Shown: positions 52,777 to 62,108, counted from the stretch's first letter. The stretch is 64,000 nucleotides of DNA from Rufibacter sp. XAAS-G3-1 (GCF_013623775.1 NZ_JABFAM010000019.1:40819-104818), one strand, 5' to 3'. Notes: generated by a model from the letters alone, not told the origin. Numbers and translations: made by a program.

Positions 52777-54690
52777 CTACCTCTCCTTTCTATGAAGATT
52801 CCCTTCTGGTGTGTAGCCCACTACCCCACTCTCCAGCATCTCTTGCAGCAAACCACCTAATAACTCCTGTTCTGAGGAACTGAAGTGCATGGCAATGGAT
52901 TTAGGGTGCAGCGGCGTCTCTTTCAAATGGCTGAGCACGCGGGCTTCCATGTGGAGCTTGTTTTCCGCCAGCTTCTTTTTCTTTTTTTGGGCCAGGCAGT
53001 AGTCGCAGATGCGGCAAGGCGCGGTAGCCTGCTCCCCGAAATAGGCTAAGATTTGATTAGTCCGGCATTTGGCTGTGTTCTGCATGAAGTTGATGACCGC
53101 ATTGGCTTTCTCCAGCGCCCGCTCCCTGAACAAACCCAACCGTTTCTGGTCGATGGGCAGGGAAACGGCATCAAACCGGGGAGCCGTGAACTGTACCTGC
53201 GGGCCGTCATGCTGCGGTTCATAGACCAACACTTTGCGCTGGTGCAGGTGCTGCAGCTGCTGCCGCACCGTGGCCTCGGGTACCGAAATGTGTTTGGCCA
53301 GTCCTTTTTCCGAAATCTTCACAAAATCCCGGAACAGTTCGCCGCCGTAAAGCCGCAGCAATCCTTTAATGACCGGTTCCAGCGTTTCGTTTATGATTTG
53401 GTATTCGTAGAGTTGGGTATTACTGAGCAGGAAATTGACTTTGGAAGGACTGTAAAACCCTTCGTTCAGTTGCAGCAATCCCTCAGACTCCAGTTGTTTC
53501 AGGGCGAAATGGACTTCCATGGGCGATAGTTGGTACGTACGGCTAAACTCGGCTATATCAAAGTCAAACGACTGGAAAGCGCCGCTGCCAGTGGCCAGTT
53601 GGTAGAAGTTCGCCAACGCCTGGTACACCCGCTTCAAGGTCTCCACGGGCGGATACGCCTCCTCGGTTTTCTTCAGGAGCAGCTTTGCATCTTCGGGGCC
53701 TAACAAGACGGTGGCATAACTGTATTTCCCGTCTCGGCCAACCCTTCCCGCCTCCTGGTAATACGCTTCCAGTGAATCGGGCAAGTCCAGGTGCACCACC
53801 AGCCGGACATCCGGTTTATCAATCCCCATCCCGAAGGCGTTGGTGGCCACCATCACGCGCACGCGATCCATAACCCAATCGGTTTGGGCGGTGGCGCGGG
53901 TTTGGTGCGGTAACCCGGCGTGGTACGCGGCGGCTTTGATGCCTTGGTTGTGCAGCCACTGGGCCAGTTCCATGGTGCGGCGGCGGTTGCGCACGTAGAC
54001 AATGGCGGTGCCGTTCATCTTCTGCAGTATCTCGCGCAACCTGCCTTCTTTGTCCTCCGTCTGCAAAACCGAATAGGAAAGATTTTTTCGGGCGAAGCTC
54101 TGCTGAAAGACCTGCTGCTTTTTGAACTTCAGCTTTTCCTGAATGTCTACTTTCACCGCTTCGGTGGCCGAGGCAGTCAAGGCCAGCACCGGCACGGCAG
54201 GCAACACCTCGCGCAGCTTGGCAATCTCCAGGTACGGCGGCCGGAAATCATAGCCCCACTGCGAGATACAGTGCGCTTCATCTACGGCCAGCAGACACAC
54301 GTTCATGCGTTTCACGCGCTCCAGAAACAACTCCGTCTGCAACCGTTCCGGCGACACGTACAGGAACTGCACCACCCCAAACACGCAGTTATCCAAAATA
54401 ATATCGCGCTCCCGTTCGGGCTGCCCAGCGTGTAAGGCCGCCGCCGAGATGCCGCGTTTTCTCAGGTTCTCCACCTGGTCTTTCATGAGCGCAATCAACG
54501 GCGACACCACCACGCATATCCCCTCCATAGCCAACGTAGGCACCTGAAAGCAAATAGATTTTCCGCCCCCGGTAGGTAGAATCGCCAAGGTGTCTTGTCC
54601 TTTCAGCACCGAAGTAATAATCTCCTCCTGCCCCGGCCTGAACGTCTCATGTCCCCAATACTGCTTAAGAATATCCTGAATGATTGCCAT
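52777..54690 (-). CDS. recQ: RecQ-family ATP-dependent DNA helicase
   Basis: 637 residues. SF2 core with Walker A ILPTGGGKSICFQVP, DEAH box LLAVDEAHCISQWGYDFRPP and motif VI YYQEAGRVGRDGKYS. The RQC region ends in a zinc cluster (C-R-T-N...CRICDYC) near residue 560. No HRDC domain is obvious. It acts in recombination and fork repair. Some Bacteroidota have more than one RecQ-like helicase, so the symbol is by family. Confidence 0.9.
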   Translation of the reverse strand: MAIIQDILKQYWGHETFRPGQEEIITSVLKGQDTLAILPTGGGKSICFQVPTLAMEGICVVVSPLIALMKDQVENLRKRGISAAALHAGQPERERDIILDNCVFGVVQFLYVSPERLQTELFLERVKRMNVCLLAVDEAHCISQWGYDFRPPYLEIAKLREVLPAVPVLALTASATEAVKVDIQEKLKFKKQQVFQQSFARKNLSYSVLQTEDKEGRLREILQKMNGTAIVYVRNRRRTMELAQWLHNQGIKAAAYHAGLPHQTRATAQTDWVMDRVRVMVATNAFGMGIDKPDVRLVVHLDLPDSLEAYYQEAGRVGRDGKYSYATVLLGPEDAKLLLKKTEEAYPPVETLKRVYQALANFYQLATGSGAFQSFDFDIAEFSRTYQLSPMEVHFALKQLESEGLLQLNEGFYSPSKVNFLLSNTQLYEYQIINETLEPVIKGLLRLYGGELFRDFVKISEKGLAKHISVPEATVRQQLQHLHQRKVLVYEPQHDGPQVQFTAPRFDAVSLPIDQKRLGLFRERALEKANAVINFMQNTAKCRTNQILAYFGEQATAPCRICDYCLAQKKKKKLAENKLHMEARVLSHLKETPLHPKSIAMHFSSSEQELLGGLLQEMLESGVVGYTPEGNLHRKER

Positions 54691-54791
54691 ATCTCCCCAA
54701 AATTACGAATTCCTTGGTGGAAGCGCCTACCTCTCTCTCTCACCGTTTCTGCTTAGAGAAAATGGAGCCCTACGGGCAGAGTGATGTAAGC

Positions 54792-54820
54792 CTGTTTTCC
54801 ATAAAACGGCCCTAAAACAG
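54792..54820. repeat. Degenerate family-A repeat
   Basis: ctgttttccataaaacggc followed by cctaaaacag; only the outer stem pairs. It adjoins the terminator of the next gene. Confidence 0.4.
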
Positions 54821-54850
54821 AAAACCCGACCAAGGGCCGGGCTTCTGTAC
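54815..54850 (-). terminator. Terminator of the 54873 gene
   Basis: On the minus strand agaagcccggcc pairs with ggtcgggttttct and gttttaggg follows. It lies 25 bp past the stop codon. Confidence 0.7.
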
Positions 54851-54872
54851 ATTCACTTCAATTTTAAAGGCA

Positions 54873-55718
54873 TTAGGCAGCGGCAGCTTGTTCGTGCTCG
54901 CGGTCTTCAATCACTTTTCTCAGCTTCGCGATAGACTGCTTGGCCCGTTCCTCGTCCAGTTTGTTGATGTTCAGGAGCATTTTGGTTTTCTCCTGCCGCG
55001 TAATGACTGGGTTGTTCAGCAGCCGGATGATCTCTTCCTTCTGCTTGGCCGTGGCGTATTTCACCGTCGCTTCCTCCGTCACTTCCGGGGCCGGAGACAC
55101 GGTAGGCGCTGGCGCAACCGGAGCGGGCGTTACTTCCGCAGCCACCACATCGGCCGGAACGGCTTTCATGGTTTTGGCGGGCACGGCTGGTTTAGCTGTT
55201 TGTTCCGTTTTCTGCTCGGTCACGTTGCCTTGGTAGTCCATCTCCTCGGCGGGAGTTGGCTCATATCCGGCGGCCCTAATGATCCAGGCTAATATATTAC
55301 GATAGGCTTTCCCGATGGCTCTGGTCTGCGCCATAGACGCGATAGCGTATTCCTGGTAGTACTTACGGCCTTGCTCTTTGTTGGAGCACAGCGCGAAGCC
55401 CGCGCCAACAATCTGCTCGGTACGCAGGTTCAGCAGGTTCACTTTGGCCATGTACTTGATCTCAGTGCTATCGCTCATGTTGGTGAGCGCGTCTACCACG
55501 GGCAGAATACCCAAGCGGGAACCGGCGTACTGCCAGCCTTCCACGTTCACGTACTCTTTGCCTTGTATGTTTTGATACAGCCGGTTTTCCTTAATGAACT
55601 TCGCCAAATCAACGGCCAAGTGCATGGTTTCGTCTGAGCGGGAGATATCAAAACTCTCGATTTTGTGCTTCTTAACCACTTTCTCTTCGTTTGGTTCTTG
55701 GTTCACTTTGGTCTGCAT
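54873..55718 (-). CDS. Phage-like ssDNA-protein homologue
   Basis: 281 residues. The conserved N-terminal domain has VEGWQYAGSRLGILPVV, KVNLLNLRTEQIVGAGFALC and SMAQTRAIGKAYRNILAWII, ending AAGYEPTPAEEMD, a pattern shared by uncharacterised phage and bacterial proteins placed near recombination genes (annealing or single-strand-binding function is suspected). A proline/alanine linker follows (about 170-215), then a helical C-terminal domain (ATAKQKEEIIRLL). It stands alone between recQ and comEC, with operator-like palindromes about 110 bp upstream. No other phage genes are near. Confidence 0.7.
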   Translation of the reverse strand: MQTKVNQEPNEEKVVKKHKIESFDISRSDETMHLAVDLAKFIKENRLYQNIQGKEYVNVEGWQYAGSRLGILPVVDALTNMSDSTEIKYMAKVNLLNLRTEQIVGAGFALCSNKEQGRKYYQEYAIASMAQTRAIGKAYRNILAWIIRAAGYEPTPAEEMDYQGNVTEQKTEQTAKPAVPAKTMKAVPADVVAAEVTPAPVAPAPTVSPAPEVTEEATVKYATAKQKEEIIRLLNNPVITRQEKTKMLLNINKLDEERAKQSIAKLRKVIEDREHEQAAAA

Positions 55719-55828
55719 TTTTTCTCTGGTTTCTGTTCAGATTAGTAACAGAACGAGTGCGGTAAAAGTGCCCCTTATCTTCAAAAATACAGCAAATTAT
55801 ACTACTGATTATCAATCACTTACAACGT

Positions 55829-55859
55829 AATGCTAAAATATTTTTAGCATTGCTAAAGA
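55829..55859. promoter_or_regulatory. Candidate operator upstream of the ssDNA-protein homologue
   Basis: aatgctaaaa-tat-ttttagcatt (10-bp exact arms) followed directly by a third tgctaaa. It lies about 110 bp upstream of the minus-strand gene start at 55718. Confidence 0.45.
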
Positions 55860-56033
55860 TCTGTTTCACAACTACTTACAAAACACACGAAACAACCTGA
55901 AAAGAAGCATTGCCAAAGGTCACAAGCACGGCATGGTAATACCCTCTGTCTCTTTGCCTTACAAAAGACGTGACTCCCGCAAGGGGTCATTGAACCTACC
56001 CTTCCAGGAGAAAACCTTCAACCGGCGCAATTT

Positions 56034-56070
56034 GGTTTAGGGGCGTTTTGAGAAAAAGAGCCTTAAAACC
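56034..56070. repeat. Degenerate family-A repeat after comEC
   Basis: ggtttaggggcgttttgaga followed by aaaagagccttaaaacc, an imperfect stem 7 bp past the comEC stop. Confidence 0.4.
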
Positions 56071-56077
56071 GCACCGG

Positions 56078-58186
56078 TTACCACCTGATTTGCCACGCTC
56101 CGTCTTCTTCCAGCACGTGGACTTTGTAACCGGCCGCCCGAAGTTCGGCAGCCTTTCTGGACACGTACCTTCTGGAGTTGGTTTGGTCTAAGAGAATTAT
56201 ACGGGTGGAAAAACTGCGCTGGAGTCTAGCCAAATCAAACCATACATTCTGCTGCAACACCATGGCGTCTACTGCAATCGGCTGCGCTACGTTCCTGGGC
56301 AATTTCTTAAGCCAAAGCAGCCGTTTGCCCTGCCATACCACCAAGCGGTTTCCTTCTGGGGTAACATAGAGAGGGACAGGCTGTTTTTCCCCTGTTTTCG
56401 CTAAAGCAGGAGAAAAAGAAGCCTTTTGCCTCACCCCTCTGGCCCACCAGTACGGCTGCACCTGGTAAGAAAATAGCGTGGGTTGGGCATAGAAGGAAGA
56501 ATCTGCGAAGAAGGTGACATGCCGGCCTTGCAGGACACTTGTCGCGCTGCTCCTTCTAGCGCTATGGATAACCAACTCTTTGGTGCGGCGTTGCCGATGC
56601 GCCTCGGCCAGTTCTGTGCCGGAGAAAAACGCCAGACACAGGACAGTCACCCCCAGCCAGGATAGTTTCTTCTGTACCAGGAAAAGGACAGCCGCAATGA
56701 TGAAAAGATACAAGGCTACCACCTGCCCGGGGGTGATCACAAACCCATCCAGCACCGCCGCGGGCCAGCGCTCCAGCCAGAGCAGCAGTTCATTCATGAG
56801 CCACAGCGTCCATTCCAGTAATTGGCCCACAAGGCTATTGAGTACGGGTACCCAGAAGAGCAACATAAACCCAATGCCCAGGTACAAGGCCCCCGAAGAC
56901 AGCGGCACCGCCACCAGGTTAGCGACCCAGAAATACACCGGAAACTGATGAAAGTAATAGAGACTCAACGGAAACGTAGCCACCTGTGCCGCAATGGAAA
57001 TAGCCAGTAATTCCCAGACCAGGCGCACCGGTTTCTGCGCAGGGTACCAAAGTTTCAGGAACAAGGGTTGCAGCAGCACAATACCCGCTACGGCCAGAAA
57101 AGACAGTTGGAACCCAACATCAAACAGGAAATTGGGGTCGTAGAGCAGCAAAGCCAAGGCCACCAGAGCCAGGGTATTCAGAATGGAAGACCTGCGGCGC
57201 AGCAACAAACCCAATTCCACCAGCGAGAACATACACACCGACCGCAGCACCGAAGCCGACATGCCCGTCACGAAGGCGTAAAACCAGACAATGCCCACAA
57301 TGAGCAGGAAGATCAGCAGTTTACTGGTTTTGTTACGCCGCAGGGGTTTCAGGAAAAGCAACAGCACGCCGTAAAGCAAGCCCACGTGCAGCCCGCTCAC
57401 GGCCAGCACGTGCATGGTTCCGGTGCGGGCGTACGCGTTGCGCAGCGCGGCATCCAGGTCATCCTGCACGCCCAGCACCAGCGCGTTGGCAATGGTGCCC
57501 TCGCGTTTGGCCCGTATGTGTTCTCTGAAAGCGTTTTCGAGCTGTTTTCTGATTTTCAGGCTCAAAGCCACCACCGCGCTGGGGGGTGCATAGCCGATGG
57601 TAAGCCAGGTGCTGTGGGGAAGATACGCCTGCCATTGAATGTGCTTCAGGGCCAGATAACGTCTGTAATCAAACTGGAAAGGGTTGGCGGGTTGGGCGGG
57701 AGGCATCAGCGTGCCTTGTACCAGCAGTTGCTGCCCGTACTGCAACGCCTCTGCTTTGGCAGAATGGGGCAGAAACACGGCTACCTGACCTTTGGCGGGA
57801 TACCATTTCCCGTTGGCCAGAACGGCCTCCACCCGACCTACTGAACTGACCGAGGTAGGTTTAAGGGCCACGGCCTTGACCAGCGTGATGCGGTAATGGG
57901 TGATTTCCTGGGCGGGCACCGGAAGCGTTTCAGGCTTGTTTTTCAAAGAACTGCCCCAAAACGAGAAAGCGGTGACAGCCAGCATGCCGGCTAGTCCGGC
58001 CCCTCTCCTACGCCGGGCTAAAGGACGTTTTAGCGCGAACCACCCCGAAACTAAAAACAGGAGCACAAAAAAAGCCGCGGTTTCTCCCGCAAAAGAGAAA
58101 CCGCGGCCTACCGTATGGTACAAGACAATGCCGAGCACAAAGCTGCCCACCAGCCGAAACGTGCCCGCAACTGCCGCTTTAGCCAT
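56078..58186 (-). CDS. comEC: ComEC/Rec2-family DNA uptake channel
   Basis: A 702-residue inner-membrane protein. N-terminal hydrophobic helices and a DUF4131 beta domain (about 100-190), then the competence domain (about 230-490) with NALVLGVQDDLDAALRNAYA, TGTMHVLAVSGLHVGLLYG and FVTGMSASVLRSVCMFSLVE. The C-terminal metallo-beta-lactamase domain of long ComEC forms is absent, as is usual in Bacteroidota. It would carry single-stranded DNA into the cytoplasm in natural transformation. No other com genes are near. Confidence 0.9.
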   Translation of the reverse strand: MAKAAVAGTFRLVGSFVLGIVLYHTVGRGFSFAGETAAFFVLLFLVSGWFALKRPLARRRRGAGLAGMLAVTAFSFWGSSLKNKPETLPVPAQEITHYRITLVKAVALKPTSVSSVGRVEAVLANGKWYPAKGQVAVFLPHSAKAEALQYGQQLLVQGTLMPPAQPANPFQFDYRRYLALKHIQWQAYLPHSTWLTIGYAPPSAVVALSLKIRKQLENAFREHIRAKREGTIANALVLGVQDDLDAALRNAYARTGTMHVLAVSGLHVGLLYGVLLLFLKPLRRNKTSKLLIFLLIVGIVWFYAFVTGMSASVLRSVCMFSLVELGLLLRRRSSILNTLALVALALLLYDPNFLFDVGFQLSFLAVAGIVLLQPLFLKLWYPAQKPVRLVWELLAISIAAQVATFPLSLYYFHQFPVYFWVANLVAVPLSSGALYLGIGFMLLFWVPVLNSLVGQLLEWTLWLMNELLLWLERWPAAVLDGFVITPGQVVALYLFIIAAVLFLVQKKLSWLGVTVLCLAFFSGTELAEAHRQRRTKELVIHSARRSSATSVLQGRHVTFFADSSFYAQPTLFSYQVQPYWWARGVRQKASFSPALAKTGEKQPVPLYVTPEGNRLVVWQGKRLLWLKKLPRNVAQPIAVDAMVLQQNVWFDLARLQRSFSTRIILLDQTNSRRYVSRKAAELRAAGYKVHVLEEDGAWQIRW

Positions 58187-58427
58187 TCAGCACCATTGTG
58201 TTTTGTTCCGAATTCCCTGTGGAAGAAAGCGCACCAGCCAACGTAAACCCGAAAAATTCACCGAAGGAAACCGATGGCGAGCGAGCCTGCGGATTCATCT
58301 GTTTTAGGGAGTTCAACGCAACTGGTCTGTTTTCCATCTTCTTGCAAAGGGAGTTTCCCGGCTGTTTTTCAAAGAAATCGGCAAAAGTACTTCCTCTACA
58401 GAGAAGGCGCCTTTGCCGAATTCCAAA

Positions 58428-59471
58428 TTAGTCGTCGTGGCGGCGGAAGTTCTGGCGGCGGCGGGGCGCATCCTGATTTTCGGTGTCTCCGCTTTTCTCC
58501 CGTTCTTCGCGCTCTTTCTGGCGTTTTTCGTCAAACTTAGTGTATGCCTCCACAATGTTCTTCACCAACCGGTGGCGCACCACGTCCTCGGCCTGCATTT
58601 CTACAAAGCCAATTCCTTTGATGTCGCGCAGCACGGTCATGGCTTCAATGAGGCCAGAGCGTTGGTTGCGCGGTAAGTCTATCTGGGTGCGGTCACCGTT
58701 GATCATCACCTTAGAGGTGGGGCCCATACGGGTCATGAACATCTTGATCTGCATGGGGGTGGTGTTCTGCGCCTCGTCCAACAGCACAAACGCGTGGTTG
58801 AGGGTACGACCCCGCATGTAGGCCAACGGCGCTATCTCTATGATTTTGTTTTCATAGTAATACTTCAGCTTTTCTACCGGAATCATCTCTTCCAGGGCAT
58901 CATAGATGGGCCGCAGATACGGGTCTACTTTGTCTTTCATGTCGCCGGGCAAGAACCCCAGGCTCTCGCCAGCTTCCACCACCGGGCGTGAGATGATGAT
59001 TTTCTTTACCTCTTTGTTTTTGAGCGCGCGTACCGCCATGGCCACCGAGATAAAGGTTTTACCGGTACCGGCGGGCCCCAGGGCGAACACCAAATCGTTT
59101 TTGGCCACGGCCTCTACCAACTTGTGCTGGCTGGGCGTTTTGGCTTTGATAACGCCGCCTTTGCTGCCGTACACAATGACGTCTGGCGAGGTGATGACCA
59201 CGTCCTCCTCAAAATCATTGTCGGCGGTCAGGAATTTATGCACGCTTTTGTCCGTGATTTTCCCGTACTGGTGGTAATGCTCAATGAGGGAGGAAAGGAT
59301 TTCGTGGATTTTGGTGATCTCGGGGGTTTGCCCCTGTATCTTTATCTCATTGCCGCGGGAGATGATTTTGCTGCTGGGGAAAGCGGCGGCCAGTTGTTTT
59401 ATGTTTTGATTTTCGAGGCCCAGGAAATCTAACAGAGAGATATTCTCCAGGGTTATTGTTTTTTCTACCAA
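58428..59471 (-). CDS. phoH: PhoH family protein
   Basis: A 347-residue cytosolic P-loop protein. N-terminal KH-like region (1-110), then the PhoH domain with Walker A VFALGPAGTGKTFISVAMAV, PVVEAGESLGFLPGDMKDKV and Walker B FVLLDEAQNTTPMQIKMF. A charged C-terminal tail (KRQKEREEREKSGD, then RRRQNFRRHD) may bind RNA. The family is linked to RNA metabolism with YbeY/YbeZ. Divergent from the SAM hydrolase gene. Confidence 0.92.
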   Translation of the reverse strand: MVEKTITLENISLLDFLGLENQNIKQLAAAFPSSKIISRGNEIKIQGQTPEITKIHEILSSLIEHYHQYGKITDKSVHKFLTADNDFEEDVVITSPDVIVYGSKGGVIKAKTPSQHKLVEAVAKNDLVFALGPAGTGKTFISVAMAVRALKNKEVKKIIISRPVVEAGESLGFLPGDMKDKVDPYLRPIYDALEEMIPVEKLKYYYENKIIEIAPLAYMRGRTLNHAFVLLDEAQNTTPMQIKMFMTRMGPTSKVMINGDRTQIDLPRNQRSGLIEAMTVLRDIKGIGFVEMQAEDVVRHRLVKNIVEAYTKFDEKRQKEREEREKSGDTENQDAPRRRQNFRRHDD

Positions 59472-59524
59472 GGGCTATTTCCGTTTATATATGTGGTTTT
59501 AAAACCAATCTACTGAAAATATAG

Positions 59525-59532
59525 TAGATTTG
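59525..59532 (+). promoter_or_regulatory. Putative -7 box of the SAM hydrolase gene
   Basis: TAGATTTG fits TAnnTTTG, 50 nt before the ATG, the same spacing as at pgk. Confidence 0.4.
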
Positions 59533-59581
59533 TTATAAGACAATTCTACAAATTATAAAGTTCTTTTGACCAACCGTTCCC

Positions 59582-60358
59582 ATGGGAATTCTCACGTTAC
59601 TGTCAGATTTTGGCACCATAGACCACTACGTGGCCGCCTTGAAAGCTAAGATATTGACTATCAACCCTACGCAAGTTATTGTAGACATCTCGCACCACGT
59701 AGAACCATTCAACATTGCCCATGGCTACCACGTGATCAACTCGGTGTACCAAGACTTCCCCAAAGGCACGGTGCATCTGATTGCCGTAGACTCCCACGGC
59801 ACGCGCAGCGGCCGCTACCAGGTGGCCCGCCAGAAAGGACATTATTTTATCTGTGCCGACAACGGACTGCTTTCGCTCATTACCGACGGTGATCCTGAGC
59901 AGTTGGTAGACCTGCCCCTGCAACCAGACTCCACCTCGCCGGCCCGCGACATTATGGTGCCCGCCGCCGTGGCCCTGACCCAGGGCTCTTCCATGGCCGA
60001 GGTGGGTGAGTTAGCCGATGGCATGGTGCAGCTCATTAACCGGCAACTGCGGCTCAACGACCATTCCATTACCGGCCACGTGGTGCACGTAGACCACTTC
60101 GGGAACCTGATCACCGATATTACCAAAGACAGCGTGGAGGCCATCGGCCACGGCCGAAACTTCACCATCCATTTCAACCGCGAAGTGATTGACCGCCTGA
60201 GCACCCGCTTCAACCAACCCAACGAAGGCGACACCGTGGCGCTGTTCAACCGGCAGGGCTACCTCACCATTGGCATCAACAAAGGCCACGCCTCAGAACT
60301 ACTAGGCATGTACTTTGACTCTCCCGTAGACATCCGGTTTGCGCCAGACACGGAGTAA
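59582..60358 (+). CDS. SAM hydrolase (DUF62/SAM hydroxide adenosyltransferase family)
   Basis: 258 residues. N-terminal LTLLSDFGTIDHYVAALKAK and VDISHHVEPFNIAHG, the substrate-contact segments of the fluorinase/SAM-hydroxide adenosyltransferase family, then VDSHGTRSG and a C-terminal beta-barrel domain (VDHFGNLITDIT). It lacks the fluorinase-specific insertion as far as can be seen, so hydrolysis of SAM to adenosine and methionine is the expected reaction. Confidence 0.88.
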   Translation: MGILTLLSDFGTIDHYVAALKAKILTINPTQVIVDISHHVEPFNIAHGYHVINSVYQDFPKGTVHLIAVDSHGTRSGRYQVARQKGHYFICADNGLLSLITDGDPEQLVDLPLQPDSTSPARDIMVPAAVALTQGSSMAEVGELADGMVQLINRQLRLNDHSITGHVVHVDHFGNLITDITKDSVEAIGHGRNFTIHFNREVIDRLSTRFNQPNEGDTVALFNRQGYLTIGINKGHASELLGMYFDSPVDIRFAPDTE

Positions 60359-60703
60359 TTGAGAATTAGGAATTGAGGAATGTGCGGTTGTAGTACTTGC
60401 TGGTTTATTGGTTATTAATCCAATTTCCTCTGTATTTACCAGTTTCTATTATTGTGTTCAACTTCAATTTTTGAGCCTTCCTAATTGAGTATTCCCTTTA
60501 CTGCCATCCTCTGATTCTTCTTTATATTTTTGTCCTCCTGGAAGGATCTTGTGGCCGGACTAGAAAAGCTATTCTTTAACGCTTCTGCCGCTTTCCGCCA
60601 AGATCTTTTCAGGATGGCAGAGGGCTTAAGCGATTTTGGCTTATTTTTCCAAAAACACGGTTAAATTAGCACAGGCGGTCAAACTAATTCCTAATTATAA
60701 AAA
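60359..60703. other. Gap with a family-B element
   Basis: Apart from the 60533-60614 repeat nothing is seen. Confidence 0.5.
60533..60614. repeat. Family-B inverted element, copy 4 (core)
   Basis: Arms tcctcctggaaggatcttgt and ccgccaagatcttttcagga with a diverged centre retaining agaaaagctatt as in copies 1 and 3. Confidence 0.75.
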
Positions 60704-60994
60704 ATGCTGATACGAGTAGTGAGAATGACGTTTCTGAAGGAGCAGGTGCCTGCGTTTCTGGAGATCTTCAAAGCTTCCAGGGAGAAGATCAGTGCTTTTC
60801 CAGGGTGTAGAAGCGTGGAGCTGTTGCAGGACTACCACCTGCCCCATGTCTACAGCACCTACAGCCTCTGGGACTCTGACGAAGCCCTGAATAATTACCG
60901 CAAGTCAGAATTGTTCGGGAGTGTCTGGAAACCCACCAAAGCCCTGTTCTCTGAGCCTGCGCAGGCTTTTTCCTTTCAGCCCGCCCAACTATAG
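60704..60994 (+). CDS. Antibiotic biosynthesis monooxygenase-like protein
   Basis: A 96-residue ABM/dimeric alpha-beta-barrel protein: MLIRVVRMTFLKEQVPAFLE, then FPGCRSVELLQDYHLPHVYS and WDSDEALNNYRKSELF. Such small proteins are quinol or heme-related monooxygenases or stress proteins; the substrate cannot be told. Same direction as hscB, 75 bp before it. Confidence 0.82.
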   Translation: MLIRVVRMTFLKEQVPAFLEIFKASREKISAFPGCRSVELLQDYHLPHVYSTYSLWDSDEALNNYRKSELFGSVWKPTKALFSEPAQAFSFQPAQL

Positions 60995-61069
60995 GGTAAG
61001 CGGAGTGTATCTTCTCCCCTGCTTCTTGCGTCTTGTATCTAATGATGAACGTTTAACCCCTATTTACCT

Positions 61070-61609
61070 GTGAACTACTTTCAATTCTATGGCCTCCCGG
61101 AAAGCTTTCTGCCCGATGAGAAAGCCATCCAGACCAAATACTACGCCTTGAGCCGCGAGTTCCACCCGGATTTCTACACCTTGGAGTCGCCCGAAAAACA
61201 GCAGGAGATTCTGGAGAAGTCTACCCTTAACACCAACGCTTATCGCACGCTCTCCAACTTTGACCGGCGCATGCAATACATTCTGGAGCAGCACGGTCTG
61301 CTGGAGGAAGGCGGTCAAAATGATCTGCCCCAGGATTTCCTGATGGAGGTAATGGAGTTGAACGAGCAACTCATGGATCTGGAGATGGACTATGACTCGG
61401 TGCAGTTTAAGATCGTTTCTGACCAAACCAACGAAATTGAGGGCTATCTGAAGGCTTCTATCTGGCCGGTGCTGGAATCTTATGAAACTTTACCCCCTGA
61501 GCAACAGGCAGAAGCGCTGAAACAGGTAAAAAATTACTACCTCAAGCAGCGTTACCTCTTGCGTATAAAGGAATCATTGAATAAGTTTGCATCCTCTTCT
61601 GACAGATAA
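61070..61609 (+). CDS. hscB: HscB, Fe-S cluster co-chaperone
   Basis: A 179-residue J-domain protein: NYFQFYGLPESFLPDEKAIQ, J-domain HPD in SREFHPDFYTLE, then the three-helix HscB C-terminal domain (LPQDFLMEVMELNEQLMDLE). It delivers IscU-type scaffolds to HscA. A GTG start at 61070 is taken because homology starts at once. No other isc genes are in the window. Confidence 0.9.
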   Translation: MNYFQFYGLPESFLPDEKAIQTKYYALSREFHPDFYTLESPEKQQEILEKSTLNTNAYRTLSNFDRRMQYILEQHGLLEEGGQNDLPQDFLMEVMELNEQLMDLEMDYDSVQFKIVSDQTNEIEGYLKASIWPVLESYETLPPEQQAEALKQVKNYYLKQRYLLRIKESLNKFASSSDR

Positions 61610-61652
61610 AGCGTTTCACGCCTCGTTTTTCAGAATCTACCGGAAAGTAAAT

Positions 61653-61736
61653 GCCCAGATGGCGGAATCGGTAGACGCGTTGGTCTCAAACACCAATATC
61701 TTCACGGATGTGCCGGTTCGACTCCGGCTCTGGGTA
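61653..61736 (+). tRNA. tRNA-Leu (CAA)
   Basis: 84 nt with acceptor GCCCAGA/TCTGGGT, D-arm ggcggaatcggtagacgc, anticodon stem ttggt-CTCAAAC-accaa (anticodon CAA), long class II variable arm and T-arm ccgg-TTCGACT-ccgg, discriminator A. Confidence 0.93.
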
Positions 61737-62108
61737 CTCTTAAAGATTGAAAGCTGCTGATAATCAGCGGCTTTCTTGTTTTATAGGTGGCAAATTAGGT
61801 GGCAAAACCTATTCTATAATTCTATCCAAGGTTAAATCAAAACACGCCTTTAAGAATGCTCCTTTTCACTAGTTCAAATTATTTTGGTTGAACTGTTGAT
61901 ATCAAAGGTAAATAACTGACTTATTGATGATTATATAGCCCAATCTATAGTTATAGTCTGTTGATTAGTGTTGAACTGTTGACACTAAGTTGATAATCCG
62001 TTGAAGGGCAAATCACATCCAATTACCTATATTTCAAATAATTACTAGAACCTAGGACTTCTATTCAACTGTCAACTGCACAGGCTCAAACTTTTCATTG
62101 GGAATCAA
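61737..62108. other. AT-rich gap after tRNA-Leu
   Basis: Holds the tRNA terminator and two copies of aggtggcaaa (61785-61810), a sequence type seen at integration sites. No gene. Confidence 0.45.
61750..61782 (+). terminator. Terminator of tRNA-Leu
   Basis: aaagctgctga pairs with tcagcggcttt (one T-G pair), loop taa, followed by cttgtttt. Confidence 0.8.

Larger units (their letters stand above)
55719..56077. other. Gap with upstream operator-like sites and a degenerate repeat
   Basis: Holds the 55829-55859 site and a degenerate family-A repeat (56034-56070). No gene. Confidence 0.5.

Noticed and set aside
57926..57965. Family-A-like gttt...aaaac sequence within comEC
   Set aside because: Pairing is weak and the segment is in frame as coding sequence (FWGSSLKNKPETLP); more likely chance.
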